Shown in pieces: positions 15,388 to 23,138 of a stretch of 26,949 nt of DNA. The stretch is taken from the NCBI GenBank assembly GCA_002478145.1, contig DLMI01000042.1:15655-42603 (forward strand). The letters run 5' to 3'. Numbering within the stretch: position 1 is the stretch's first letter; each line of letters starts with the position of its first letter. The notes beneath the pieces are model-generated. The model made no database searches and was not told the DNA's origin. It was given only the letters and a program-made list of their open reading frames with translations. Position numbers and translations under genes: made by a program. The DNA is from Acidobacteria bacterium UBA7540 (GTDB lineage: Bacteria; Acidobacteriota; Terriglobia; UBA7540).

Positions 15388-16377
15388 CCGCCGTGGTCGA
15401 TTCTATATTTCCGCTCGGCCTAAATAGAGTTTGTCGAGCACCTTGGCCATCTTCCTAAACACCCAGCGATAGCAGCCCATCCCAAGAGTCGAAACCGCCA
15501 AAGCTACCACCAGCCTGGGCTGGAGCGGCCGAAGCCGGAGTCCTTCCCAAGCCAAGGCGCGTGCCCGGCGAGGATCGTAGTTGAAAAGCAAGGTGGTGAC
15601 TCGATAAAGGTGTATTGCCAGGGTGCGAGGCTTCATGTCACTGCGATACTTCGCTAAGATTCGCTCCCAGCCCTCGCAGATGTTCCGCAGTCTCGCGGTC
15701 TTCCAGTCGGATAAGTGTCGCTTCACCAAACAGCAGGGAACACAAGCTACTTTGGAGACTCTCGCCACTCTCAGACAGAACTCATAGTCCTCGGCGTTTA
15801 AAAACGTTTCATCGAAGCCTGCCACCCTGTCCAGAACTTGCTTCTTCACAGTCACCCGTGAGGGCGACCCGATGAAATTACAATCCAGCAGCGCATCATA
15901 GACCCATCCGGATTTCGTTTCCATACGCACCTTCAGGACTTTGCCACGCTCGTCCAAGATTATCCAGCCCGTGTAAACAAGCCCGACCTCAGGGTCAGAG
16001 TTCCGAAAGACCTCCAGCTCTTTTTGGAGCTTTTCCGGCAGCCATTCATCATCATCATCCAGGAATGCGACATATTCTCCTTGAGCGCAGCGAATGCCCG
16101 TGTTTCGTGCCGCGCTGGCGCGGCAGTTTCGGTCGTGGCGGATATACTTGATCCGGTTATCTGAAAAGCTCCTGACCGCTTGCTCAGTCCCATCTGTCGA
16201 GCAGTCATCTACCACGATGAGTTCCCAATCCTGGTAGGTCTGACCCAGGACGCTCCGAATTGCCCGGCCAACTATCGAGGCGCGGTTGAAAGTGGGAATG
16301 ATCACTGTCACCGCCGGCCTTGCAGGTCCGGACGCAAGGTGTTCATTCATTTGCTCGCCTCCCTAAGCGCTGTTCCT
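15388..16377 (-). repeat. Copy A of a ~990-bp GT2 gene duplication
   Basis: This block, including 15 bp beyond the stop codon (21 bp perfectly shared with 17887-17907) and about 27 bp before the start, repeats at 17887-18879 with an offset of about 2.5 kb. The two copies have the same orientation. Confidence 0.8.
15403..16350 (-). CDS. Family-2 glycosyltransferase, copy A
   Basis: The 315-aa GT-A glycosyltransferase has VVDDCSTDGT at 46-55, a FLDDDDEW metal-binding motif at 97-103 and an AEDYEF motif as probable catalytic base. The C-terminal part has a YDPRRARALA block typical of GT2 proteins in capsule and O-antigen loci. GGGAGG 7 nt upstream of the ATG supports the start. It is a close paralogue of the gene at 17902-18852; the first 100 residues differ at about 16 sites, and the active-site loop shows DDDD where copy B has DSDD. 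The divergence hints at changed donor or acceptor choice, which cannot be read from sequence alone. Confidence 0.85.
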   Translation of the reverse strand: MNEHLASGPARPAVTVIIPTFNRASIVGRAIRSVLGQTYQDWELIVVDDCSTDGTEQAVRSFSDNRIKYIRHDRNCRASAARNTGIRCAQGEYVAFLDDDDEWLPEKLQKELEVFRNSDPEVGLVYTGWIILDERGKVLKVRMETKSGWVYDALLDCNFIGSPSRVTVKKQVLDRVAGFDETFLNAEDYEFCLRVARVSKVACVPCCLVKRHLSDWKTARLRNICEGWERILAKYRSDMKPRTLAIHLYRVTTLLFNYDPRRARALAWEGLRLRPLQPRLVVALAVSTLGMGCYRWVFRKMAKVLDKLYLGRAEI

Positions 16378-16515
16378 ATCCCAACCAGGAGTCAGAATAC
16401 CCGCAAACTCCCACCCAGGTCCAGGAGTCGTGTACGTAATCAAGTCGAGACTGGGTCCGCGGTTGAAATGCACTGGTAGTGATCAGGTATTCGTGAGGAG
16501 ATTACTGCGGGGGAG

Positions 16516-17493
16516 CTACAACCACCCTTGTTGGCGATACCAAGCGATGGCACGGGCCACGCCCGTGGTTAGATCAATTTCGGGCGTGTAGCCCAGTTCC
16601 TCATGGGCTCTTTGCCAGGAATACAGACCATCTTTGCTAAAAAAAGCTACTCCCGTCCGACTTAGCGGGGGTTTCCAGCCGCTCACGCGTCCCAGCACCT
16701 CGAGCCCCATCGCACCCAGCATGGCTGACCAGCGGGGCACGCTCATCCACGGTGGTCGCACGCCTAGAGCGGCGGCAACGGTGTCGCCCAGCTCCCGATA
16801 AGTCACCGGACGCGGGCCGGTGATTTGGTAGATTGCGCCGGAACGCCCACAGCGTAGACACAAACGCATCCCGGCGACCGCGTCGGCAAGGAAGGTTGGA
16901 TGGCAAAAGTGCCGGCCACCGTCGATGAAGAAGAACCGACCCCGGCGGACCGCCTGAAAAAGTCCGAGAAGATGCCGGTCACCCGGTCCATAAACAAATC
17001 CGGGCCGGCAGATGACCACGGGTAATCCTCGCGAGGCAAATTCCAGAGCTACCTGTTCGGCGGCGGCCTTGCTCCGCCCATACGGGCTGCTAGGGGCATA
17101 CGGTGCGTCTTCCCGCGCTGGGCCTCCCGCAATTGGCCCCAGAACCCCGGGGCTGCTCACATGCAGCACGCGCGGTTGACTCCCCGTGGCCAGGGCCGCT
17201 GCCATCACGTTGCGGGTACCATCCACGTGCACCCTGTGGTACTCCTCGTCCGGCACGCCGGCCTGCCCCAACCGGCCGGCTGCATGAATGATCCATGTGG
17301 CCCCAGCCATGACGCCACTCAGGTTGGTTGGCACAGTCACGTCACCCTCGTGCCAAGTAATCGCGACGCCGTGCAGTGCGCTACGGTCGGAGGTTGGCCG
17401 CGCGAGGGCATGAACTTCGGCACCCTCCTGCGCCAATGCACGCGCCAGCGCTCCCCCGAGAAACCCAGTGGCGCCGGTGATAAACACGCGCAT
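16516..17493 (-). CDS. NAD-dependent epimerase/dehydratase (extended SDR)
   Basis: This 325-aa extended SDR has the Rossmann motif GATGFLGG at 7-14, HAAG at 70-73, HVSS at 111-114 and the catalytic pair Tyr138/Lys142 (YGRSK). CRPGFVYGPGD later in the sequence is also typical of sugar-nucleotide and sterol-like epimerases. It likely modifies a nucleotide sugar for the surrounding transferases. 3-beta-hydroxysteroid-dehydrogenase-like members are the main alternative, so substrate is open. GAGGT lies about 8 nt before the ATG. The gene is inserted between the two GT2 copies; its start lies right after the relic at 17514-17818. Confidence 0.8.
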   Translation of the reverse strand: MRVFITGATGFLGGALARALAQEGAEVHALARPTSDRSALHGVAITWHEGDVTVPTNLSGVMAGATWIIHAAGRLGQAGVPDEEYHRVHVDGTRNVMAAALATGSQPRVLHVSSPGVLGPIAGGPAREDAPYAPSSPYGRSKAAAEQVALEFASRGLPVVICRPGFVYGPGDRHLLGLFQAVRRGRFFFIDGGRHFCHPTFLADAVAGMRLCLRCGRSGAIYQITGPRPVTYRELGDTVAAALGVRPPWMSVPRWSAMLGAMGLEVLGRVSGWKPPLSRTGVAFFSKDGLYSWQRAHEELGYTPEIDLTTGVARAIAWYRQQGWL

Positions 17494-17513
17494 CCCGTTT
17501 ACCTCGCTCTGCC

Positions 17514-17818
17514 TGCTGATCCGTCGTCACCGGCCGGTAGACAAATGCCTAGCTCCCTGATAGACGCCCAATTCGGCCATGCAGCCGCCAAGCCTTGCCG
17601 TGGCGCGCACGAGTAAGAATAACTGAATCGCTTCCAGCCGCGTCATTTTCGCGTTGCCTCGCCGCTTGAGTTCGCAGACGGCACGCATCGCTCCAACTCT
17701 CGTCGGCACGCGGTACGAGGTTATCCCCCAGCCCAACGCCGCCGCTGCATTCTGCACTATGTTCCAGGCCGCTGTCCGTGTGAATAGGTACCAGCCGGCA
17801 TCATCCGGGGGTGAGTTG
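17514..17818 (-). pseudogene. TylF-like O-methyltransferase fragment fused to the tail of a Cys-rich small protein
   Basis: The open frame encodes a typical N-terminal part of TylF/MycF-type methyltransferases (WGITSYRVPTRVGAMR, then AKMTRLEAIQLFLLVRATA and CMAELGVYQGA). It breaks exactly where the SAM-binding glycine loop should continue. A few bases later another frame encodes YRPVTTDQQA, matching YRPVMTYQQA at the C-terminus of the small protein at 18908-19195; 23 of 28 bases agree between 17514-17541 and 18921-18948. The first in-frame start is a GTG at 17757, but homologous-looking sequence continues upstream to about 17806, so the 5' end is probably lost too. Confidence 0.65.
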
Positions 17819-17886
17819 TGTCATCGCTTCGGGCCATCCTTCCTTATGGTGAGCGAACACTCATAACTCGAGAAGCTCCGCCCCGA

Positions 17887-18879
17887 CCGCCGTGGTCGAT
17901 TCTATATCCTCGCCTGGCCCAGGTAGGGTCCTTGTCGCCACTTGGCCAGCTTCTTAAACAGCCAGCGATAGAAGTCCATCCCAAGAATAGAAGCCGCCAC
18001 ACCAGCCACAAGCAAGGGCTGGAGCGGCCGAAGCCGGAGTCCCTCCGAAGCCAGTGCGCGCGCCCGGCGAGGATCGTAGTTAAAAAGCAAGAGGGCGACC
18101 ACAGCAAGTTGTCTTCCCAGTGTGCGAGGCTTCATCTCACTGCGGTACTTCTGTAAGATTCGCTCCCTGCCCTCGCAGATCCTGCGCAAGCTCCCTGTGA
18201 TCTGATCGGATCCCATGTGTCGCCTGACCAAACAGCAAGGAACACAAGCTATTTTAGAGGCTTTCGCCACTCTCAGCCAAAGGTCCCAGTCCTGGTGGGC
18301 TACAAGCGCCTCATCGAACCCTGCGACTCTCTCCAGAGCTTGCTTCTCTACCGTTACCCGTGAGCAAGAGCCGATAAAGTTCGAATCCAGCAGCGCATCG
18401 TAGACCCATCCGGACTTCGTGGCCCTACGTATCTCCAGAACTCTGCCTGTCTCGTCCAGCATCATCTTGCCCGTGTAAACAAGCCCCACCGCTGGGTCAG
18501 AGTTCCGAAAGACTTCCAGCTCTTTTTGGAGCTTTTCCGGCAGCCATTCATCATCCGAATCCAGAAATGCGACATATTCCCCTCGAGCATAGCGAATGCC
18601 CGTGTTTCGTGCCGCACCCCCGCCACGCTTTTGGTCGTGGCGGATGTACTTGATCCGGTTATCTGAAAGCCCCCTCACCGCTGGCTCTGTCCCATCGGTA
18701 GAGCCGTCATCGACCACGATGAGTTCCCAATCCTGACAGGTCTGGCCCAGGACGCTCCGAATTGCCCGGACAACTATCGAGGCACGGTTGAAGGTGGGAA
18801 TGACCACCGTCACCGCTGGCCTTGCTGGTCCGGACGCAAGGTGTTCATTCATGCGCTCACCTGCCCAAAGGCTGTTCCT
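17887..18879 (-). repeat. Copy B of the ~990-bp GT2 gene duplication
   Basis: Direct repeat partner of 15388-16377, same orientation. The shared 21 bp at its downstream edge (17887-17907) crosses the stop codon, showing that the duplicated unit extended beyond the coding region. Confidence 0.8.
17902..18852 (-). CDS. Family-2 glycosyltransferase, copy B
   Basis: The 316-aa paralogue of the gene at 15403-16350 carries VVDDGSTDGT at 46-55, FLDSDDEW at 97-103 and a HQDWDLWLRV block in the place of the NAEDYEF motif of copy A. That last change is in the region of the catalytic base, where the conserved acidic pair becomes QD. The N-terminal 50 residues are almost identical between the copies. 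GCAGGTG precedes the ATG. It follows the Cys-rich small gene by 55 bp. It probably adds one sugar in the assembly of a surface glycan. Confidence 0.85.
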   Translation of the reverse strand: MNEHLASGPARPAVTVVIPTFNRASIVVRAIRSVLGQTCQDWELIVVDDGSTDGTEPAVRGLSDNRIKYIRHDQKRGGGAARNTGIRYARGEYVAFLDSDDEWLPEKLQKELEVFRNSDPAVGLVYTGKMMLDETGRVLEIRRATKSGWVYDALLDSNFIGSCSRVTVEKQALERVAGFDEALVAHQDWDLWLRVAKASKIACVPCCLVRRHMGSDQITGSLRRICEGRERILQKYRSEMKPRTLGRQLAVVALLLFNYDPRRARALASEGLRLRPLQPLLVAGVAASILGMDFYRWLFKKLAKWRQGPYLGQARI

Positions 18880-18907
18880 TCATAAGCACTGGAGGAATTG
18901 ATCGGCT

Positions 18908-19195
18908 TCAAGCGTCAGCTTGCTGATAAGTCATCACAGGACGGTAGAGGCATCCGCAGCGGCGGCCCTGGGGACAGTCTGGCAAGGGTAGAAGTGGGGC
19001 TTGGTCAGGATGGTAAACCTTGCCAGCGGGCAGCTTCCGTGCCGCAGCGCAACAATTTGGCGCCGGCTGAACCACCACGCCCACGATGGAACCCTTGGCC
19101 TTCATGCCCAGGCGGTAGGCCGCCAAGGATTTCACGGCGTAGTCCGGTTCCTTCTCCAGGTGGTGCTGGAATCTGTTCAACCAATCGAAGGCCAT
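18908..19195 (-). CDS. Small Cys-rich conserved protein of unknown function
   Basis: The 95-aa protein begins MAFDWLNRFQHHLEKEPD and has five cysteines, Cys48, Cys49, Cys74, Cys80 and Cys82. The C-terminal half carries LPAGKVYHPDQAPLLPLP and CPQGRRCGC followed by YRPV. I recall similar short proteins with a C...LPLP.C..G..C.C.Y pattern as hypothetical proteins in soil and deep-branching bacteria; the spacing suggests metal binding, but the function is not known. A strong GGAGGG lies 7 nt before the ATG, which with the cysteine pattern makes it a real gene. A tail copy survives at 17514-17541. No signal peptide or membrane segment is seen. Confidence 0.7.
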   Translation of the reverse strand: MAFDWLNRFQHHLEKEPDYAVKSLAAYRLGMKAKGSIVGVVVQPAPNCCAAARKLPAGKVYHPDQAPLLPLPDCPQGRRCGCLYRPVMTYQQADA

Positions 19196-19257
19196 GGATT
19201 TCCCTCCGTAATCTTAGGGGTCGTCACGAAGTACGCATGGCATTGGTCGCTGAGCGT

Positions 19258-19368
19258 CCCCCTCACCCGGCGCTGCGCGCCACCCTCTCCCCCAAGGGGG
19301 CAAGGGCAATAAAACCCGAATTATCTTCCCCCTCTCCCCCTTGGGGGACAGGGTTGGGGGTGAGGGGG
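19258..19368. repeat. REP-like composite palindrome
   Basis: The outer arms, CCCCCTCACCC at 19258-19268 and GGGTGAGGGGG at 19358-19368, pair perfectly over 11 bp. Inside are two smaller palindromes around CTCCCCCAAGGGGG and CCCCCTTGGGGG, plus GGCGCTGCGCGCC. The whole can fold as a branched hairpin. It lies between the radical SAM gene and the Cys-rich small gene and shares its core with 31-54. Such elements are common dispersed intergenic repeats; it may also attenuate transcription between the two genes. Confidence 0.75.
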
Positions 19369-19408
19369 TGGCGACTCGAGAATGGAACGGTTATTACGTG
19401 ACGACGCC

Positions 19409-20578
19409 TTACTCCCCGGCGCTCTGGCGAGCCGTCGCCGACCTGGGCGTTGGTCGGCGCGAATCACCGACGGCGGCCTGCGGGCGCCTGCTCCCTGGCC
19501 GCAACAGCTTCGCACCCACGCGCACCAGCGTCGCAACGTCGTGCAACATGTTGGTGTAGGAGGCGCTGGCCAGCGGGCAATGACATTCTTTCGCCGCGAT
19601 ACTCCGGCGCACTTCTTGGATCTTTTCGCCAAACCAGATTTCCTTGAAATCATAGTTGTGATCGCGCAGATTGCCCAGGTCATCGGCGCGCACACAACAG
19701 GGCCAGACCGTGCCGTCGGCATAGATGTGAGCACTGACCCAGCCGGCGTAGCAAGCGATCACTTGGTCTTGCGCGTCCAAAATTCGCTTGACCAACTTGT
19801 AGTACTCAACCCGGAGAGCCTCCGTGATTCTTGCCACGCCCGTGAAACGCTTGCTCTCCACGTAGGCGATTACACGATCTATTGCTTTTGCGTAATCTTC
19901 GGGGCTGGGCGTTATGGGCAATCCGATGGTGTCCAGCTCCACCCGAGGTTCTGCAATCTCGGTGATGAACTGGTCGGCCCCCGCTTGCTCGGCGTAGGCG
20001 ATGATTTCGTCCAGGTGACCCACGTTAAAGACCGACACCACCGAGTGGATTCCTATCGTCAGGTTGTTCAGTTGATGGCGCAAGGACAGCAGTTGCTCCA
20101 GGCACTGCTCGAATTTCTTGAAGTTGCCCGGGACGCCACGAATGAAGTCATGTCTCTCCCCCACTCCGTCCAGCGATAGGTTGATAATCACCTGGCTTTT
20201 TGGACACGACCGGGCAATAAGCTCCACTCTCTCAGGGATGGTGGGTAGAATTCCGTTGGTCGGGATGTTGATGACACCCGGCCGGCAATGTTCATAGGCC
20301 AACCGGGCGAGCTCCACCACGTGCGGGTACATCAACGGCTCCCCGCCACTGATGATGATCCAATACGGGGTTTGGCCCAGGGAAGCCAATACCTTATCCC
20401 ATTCGTCCAGGGTCAGCTCGTCCTCGCGTTTCATCCAGATATTGCAGGTGAGGCAACGCGAATTGCACTTGGGGGAAGGGGAGAGGGTCAGGTTGAGCGG
20501 CAGCATGCGAGGCCAACCAAACTGGCGGTAGAGCTTGAACAGCGGAATGCGCAGCAAAACGCCAGCCATTGAATTCAT
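19409..20578 (-). CDS. Radical SAM/SPASM protein in glycan locus
   Basis: The 389-aa enzyme has the radical SAM CxxxCxxC at Cys38/Cys42/Cys45 (KCNSRCLTC), GGEP at 78-81, and a C-terminal SPASM-like half with Cys276, Cys294/Cys295 and Cys332/Cys334 for one or more extra Fe-S clusters. It cleaves SAM to a 5'-deoxyadenosyl radical; the substrate is unknown. Members of this group occur beside glycosyltransferases as well as peptide-modification genes; no precursor peptide is obvious here. A longer frame starts at 20740, but it would overlap the GT2 gene by 155 bp. The ATG at 20578 lies 7 bp after that gene's stop, with AAGGA 12 nt upstream, and is preferred. The last ~30 residues are basic and poorly conserved in appearance. 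Confidence 0.8.
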   Translation of the reverse strand: MNSMAGVLLRIPLFKLYRQFGWPRMLPLNLTLSPSPKCNSRCLTCNIWMKREDELTLDEWDKVLASLGQTPYWIIISGGEPLMYPHVVELARLAYEHCRPGVINIPTNGILPTIPERVELIARSCPKSQVIINLSLDGVGERHDFIRGVPGNFKKFEQCLEQLLSLRHQLNNLTIGIHSVVSVFNVGHLDEIIAYAEQAGADQFITEIAEPRVELDTIGLPITPSPEDYAKAIDRVIAYVESKRFTGVARITEALRVEYYKLVKRILDAQDQVIACYAGWVSAHIYADGTVWPCCVRADDLGNLRDHNYDFKEIWFGEKIQEVRRSIAAKECHCPLASASYTNMLHDVATLVRVGAKLLRPGSRRPQAAVGDSRRPTPRSATARQSAGE

Positions 20579-20585
20579 GTCGTCA

Positions 20586-21476
20586 CTATGTCCTTGCTTT
20601 GAGATCTTTCGTTGTCTTGGCGATTTCCCAGACGGGGCGGCGAGGTCGTTTCTTGTAGTCGCGTCTGCCGAGCAACCGCCCGTAGACTTCCAGTGCCGCC
20701 ACGCTCCACGTCCAGAGAAAAGGCCGCGGTCGCCAATCAAGGTGATGCATTAGGACCCGCAGTATCCTCCAGCCGCTCATGGTGCTTACGGTGTAGCCAA
20801 GCGTCTTGCGCACCGCCAGATGTCCGGCAAAGATGCGCCGGCGCTGGCGCAGAAAATCGGCGACCGTGAGTGGGCCCTTGTTGTAGACGACGGCCATCGG
20901 TACGTAGCGTACCTCATATCCCTGACCGCGAATGACCGGCTCGATGCTGGCCTCGTCCACCGACGTGTAGAAAGGGATTTGCGCGAAGATCTTGCGGAAT
21001 GCGATCAACTCCCCGGCCTTGAAGGTGCGCAGGTTGATCTGGTGATGCAGGTCCCATAGCAGATGTGCGGCAAACCCCATAAAGGTGCCAGGATCGTTGA
21101 CGGGCACCGGTCGGCCAGTGGTCATTCCCACCGCCGGGTCGGCGAAAGGGGCGACCAGTTCTTCAATGGCGTCCGCTGCGGGCAGCAGATCAGCGCTGCA
21201 TAGCACTACTATCTTCTCCCGCGCTTGCGTCAGAAAGCTATTGGTTGCTGAGGCCTTACCCTCGCGCCGCGGCTGCACCATCAGGCGAATTCGCTGGTCC
21301 CGCTTTGCCCAATCGTGCACGATAGGTTCGGTGCCGTCAGTACAGCCACTGGCTACGACTACAATCTCCGTAGGGGTTACGCTTGCGGTCCGTTGCGAAA
21401 CCAGGGCGTCGAGCATCCGGCCGATATTGGCTTCCTCGTTGTAGGCCATAATCCCTATCGAGCATGCGATGGACAT
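20586..21476 (-). CDS. Family-2 glycosyltransferase with C-terminal membrane segment
   Basis: The 296-aa protein begins with the GT2 fold (CSIGIMAYNEEANIG) and has VVASGCTDGT in place of the usual VDDGSTDGT. The metal-binding motif reads CSADLLP, so the canonical DxD is reduced to SAD. A QRRRIFAGH block near 215-225 resembles the QxxRW motif of processive synthases. A hydrophobic stretch near the C-terminus (PFLWTWSVAALEVYG) may anchor it to the membrane. AGGA sits 7 nt before the ATG at 21476; a GTG at 21497 is possible but has no ribosome-binding site. It is likely translated with the radical SAM gene, 7 bp downstream. Confidence 0.75.
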   Translation of the reverse strand: MSIACSIGIMAYNEEANIGRMLDALVSQRTASVTPTEIVVVASGCTDGTEPIVHDWAKRDQRIRLMVQPRREGKASATNSFLTQAREKIVVLCSADLLPAADAIEELVAPFADPAVGMTTGRPVPVNDPGTFMGFAAHLLWDLHHQINLRTFKAGELIAFRKIFAQIPFYTSVDEASIEPVIRGQGYEVRYVPMAVVYNKGPLTVADFLRQRRRIFAGHLAVRKTLGYTVSTMSGWRILRVLMHHLDWRPRPFLWTWSVAALEVYGRLLGRRDYKKRPRRPVWEIAKTTKDLKART

Positions 21477-21554
21477 TGGATGATCCTGCCTCGTCACAGC
21501 AATCTTGAATCGTGTCCTGCCGACCCATCACGGGATGCCGCCCCGCACACCCTC

Positions 21555-22739
21555 TCAGCCCGACGAGGAAGTGTGTCCGGTCGAAACCAGCCTGCGATTG
21601 CCGGCTTCGTCCCACACCGGACGGTCGCGGCGGAGGGTGGGCGAATCCCAACTCCGCCAGATGGCCGGCACGTTGAAGAAGATGTTCCAGGCGCCCCCCA
21701 GCGTCACCCCGGCGGCGGCGGCCAAGGGAAGCGCCACTCCCCACCAATTCAGCAAGAGCGTCAGCGAGGCATTAAGCGCCATTCCAGCGGTGCAGGCCTT
21801 CCCGTAATGGAGCAGCCGGCGGAGGACTCCGGCTCGAGGTTCCGCGCTGGGGCCTTGCGAGGTACGAAAAGTGAAAAGCCAGTTCCAGAAGAAGTTGTTC
21901 ACCAGGGCGAGCAGGATGGCGACCGCCAATGCCCACCTGACCGGCCAGGCGCGCCGCTCGGCCAGAAACACCAAGGCACCGACGTTCACCACCGCGCCGG
22001 TGAAACCCACCGCCGCATAACGGATCCAGCTTCGCAGTTGACCGGTGGCGCGAGCCAGCCGCCCTAATTGAACCAAATATTGCACGCACTCCCGCATGCC
22101 AAGCTTGGAGCTTCCCAAGCTCCGGGCCTGGAACATGTAGGGGACTTCAACGAGCTCGAGGTAATGAGTCCTGCCCAGGACCTCGAGCAGGATCCTATAA
22201 CCCGTGGGTTGAAGCCGGACTCCCTGGAGCGCTCGGGCGCGAACCAGAAACATTCCTGACCCGCAGTCGCTAACGTCGGCAATTGTCGTGGGAAGCACGC
22301 ACGCCGCCAAGTGCTTCCCGGTCCATGAGATTAGCCGCCGCATCCGTGACCAATCTTCCGTTGAGCCCCCGCCCGGACCCGCGCGGGTGGCAATCGCCAC
22401 ATCCGCGTTGTAGCTGTGGAGCGCGCTCACGAGGCGGGGCAGGACTTCGGGCGGATGCTGGAGGTCAGCATCCATTACGCCCAGAACTTCTCCCCTGGCG
22501 ATGCTCCAACCGGCCACCACGGCGGTCGCGAGGCCCTGTCGTCCCGGCCGCCGTATAACTCGCACGGGAATCTCGCTTGCCAAGGCTTCAGCCAAGTCTG
22601 CGGTGCGGTCCGGACTGGAGTCGTCCACCACAATGAATTCGTGGCTTTCCCCAGCCTTGCGCAAGGCTTCGGAGCCCCGGCGCAGGACTTCCTGAATGCT
22701 CCGGGCTTCATTGAAAGTGGGAAGCACGATAGAGATCAT
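21555..22739 (-). CDS. GT2 (polyprenyl-phosphate mannosyltransferase-like) fused to GtrA domain
   Basis: The 394-aa protein has a DPM1-like GT2 domain (1-230) with VVDDSSPDRT at 37-46 and DADLQHPPE at 90-98, and a GtrA-like membrane domain (about 238-365) with four hydrophobic helices. DPM1-type enzymes move a sugar from a nucleotide donor to a polyprenyl phosphate, and GtrA proteins are thought to help flip such a lipid-linked sugar. The fusion would supply sugars to outer-face glycosyltransferases such as the large membrane proteins at 23139 and 26276. No clear ribosome-binding site precedes the ATG. It is the first gene of the glycan locus; a palindrome lies 61 bp upstream. Confidence 0.87.
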   Translation of the reverse strand: MISIVLPTFNEARSIQEVLRRGSEALRKAGESHEFIVVDDSSPDRTADLAEALASEIPVRVIRRPGRQGLATAVVAGWSIARGEVLGVMDADLQHPPEVLPRLVSALHSYNADVAIATRAGPGGGSTEDWSRMRRLISWTGKHLAACVLPTTIADVSDCGSGMFLVRARALQGVRLQPTGYRILLEVLGRTHYLELVEVPYMFQARSLGSSKLGMRECVQYLVQLGRLARATGQLRSWIRYAAVGFTGAVVNVGALVFLAERRAWPVRWALAVAILLALVNNFFWNWLFTFRTSQGPSAEPRAGVLRRLLHYGKACTAGMALNASLTLLLNWWGVALPLAAAAGVTLGGAWNIFFNVPAIWRSWDSPTLRRDRPVWDEAGNRRLVSTGHTSSSG

Positions 22740-22799
22740 GGTTGGGAGAGTTTAGCACATTAACTGCCAAAGTCTATTCAGAAGCTCGGGACCGGGCGA

Positions 22800-22825
22800 C
22801 GATTTCGGATGGGTATCCGAAATCG
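22800..22825. repeat. Perfect 11-bp palindrome with 4-nt loop
   Basis: CGATTTCGGAT at 22800-22810 and ATCCGAAATCG at 22815-22825 are perfect inverted repeats around GGGT. It lies 61 bp upstream of the GT2-GtrA start codon. No T-run follows on either strand, so an operator or leader hairpin is at least as likely as a terminator. Confidence 0.6.
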
Positions 22826-22879
22826 CATGGCCCCACACGAATTTGGGGGGGATGGCACGCCCCGTGGGGGGACATTTCT

Positions 22880-23087
22880 AAAGAAACTCGAAATCGTCTG
22901 CCTCGTCTTGGTGGTTGCCGAGCGTCTGAGCGGGGACCACGTGTGGGCCTTCGTCGCCGGCGCTCTGTTCACCCTGCATCCGGTCCACACCGAGTGGGTC
23001 GACTGGATTTCTGGGCTTACGGACCTCGAGCTCACGTTCTTTTATCTCATCACCTTCCTTCCTCCTTCAACGACCCGGCGATTCTAG
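22880..23087 (+). pseudogene. Remnant of a TMTC-type membrane protein
   Basis: The open frame at 22809-23087 contains ALFTLHPVHTEWVDWISG followed by a TDLELTFFYLITF block. This matches the signature near the second or third helix of TMTC/PMT-like TPR membrane proteins (FALHPVHTEAVAWVSGR.DL). About 55 codons of several hundred remain, with no start or C-terminus. It is on the plus strand, opposite to its neighbours. The rest of the 22740-23138 gap shows only the palindrome at 22800. Confidence 0.6.
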
Positions 23088-23138
23088 CTTAACCACTGGT
23101 CCAGTTTTCGGGGTACATCATACCGCAGCGTATTGGAA

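Noticed and set aside
20579..20740. N-terminal extension of the radical SAM gene to 20740
   Set aside because: It would overlap the GT2 gene by 155 bp and adds residues with no resemblance to the family.
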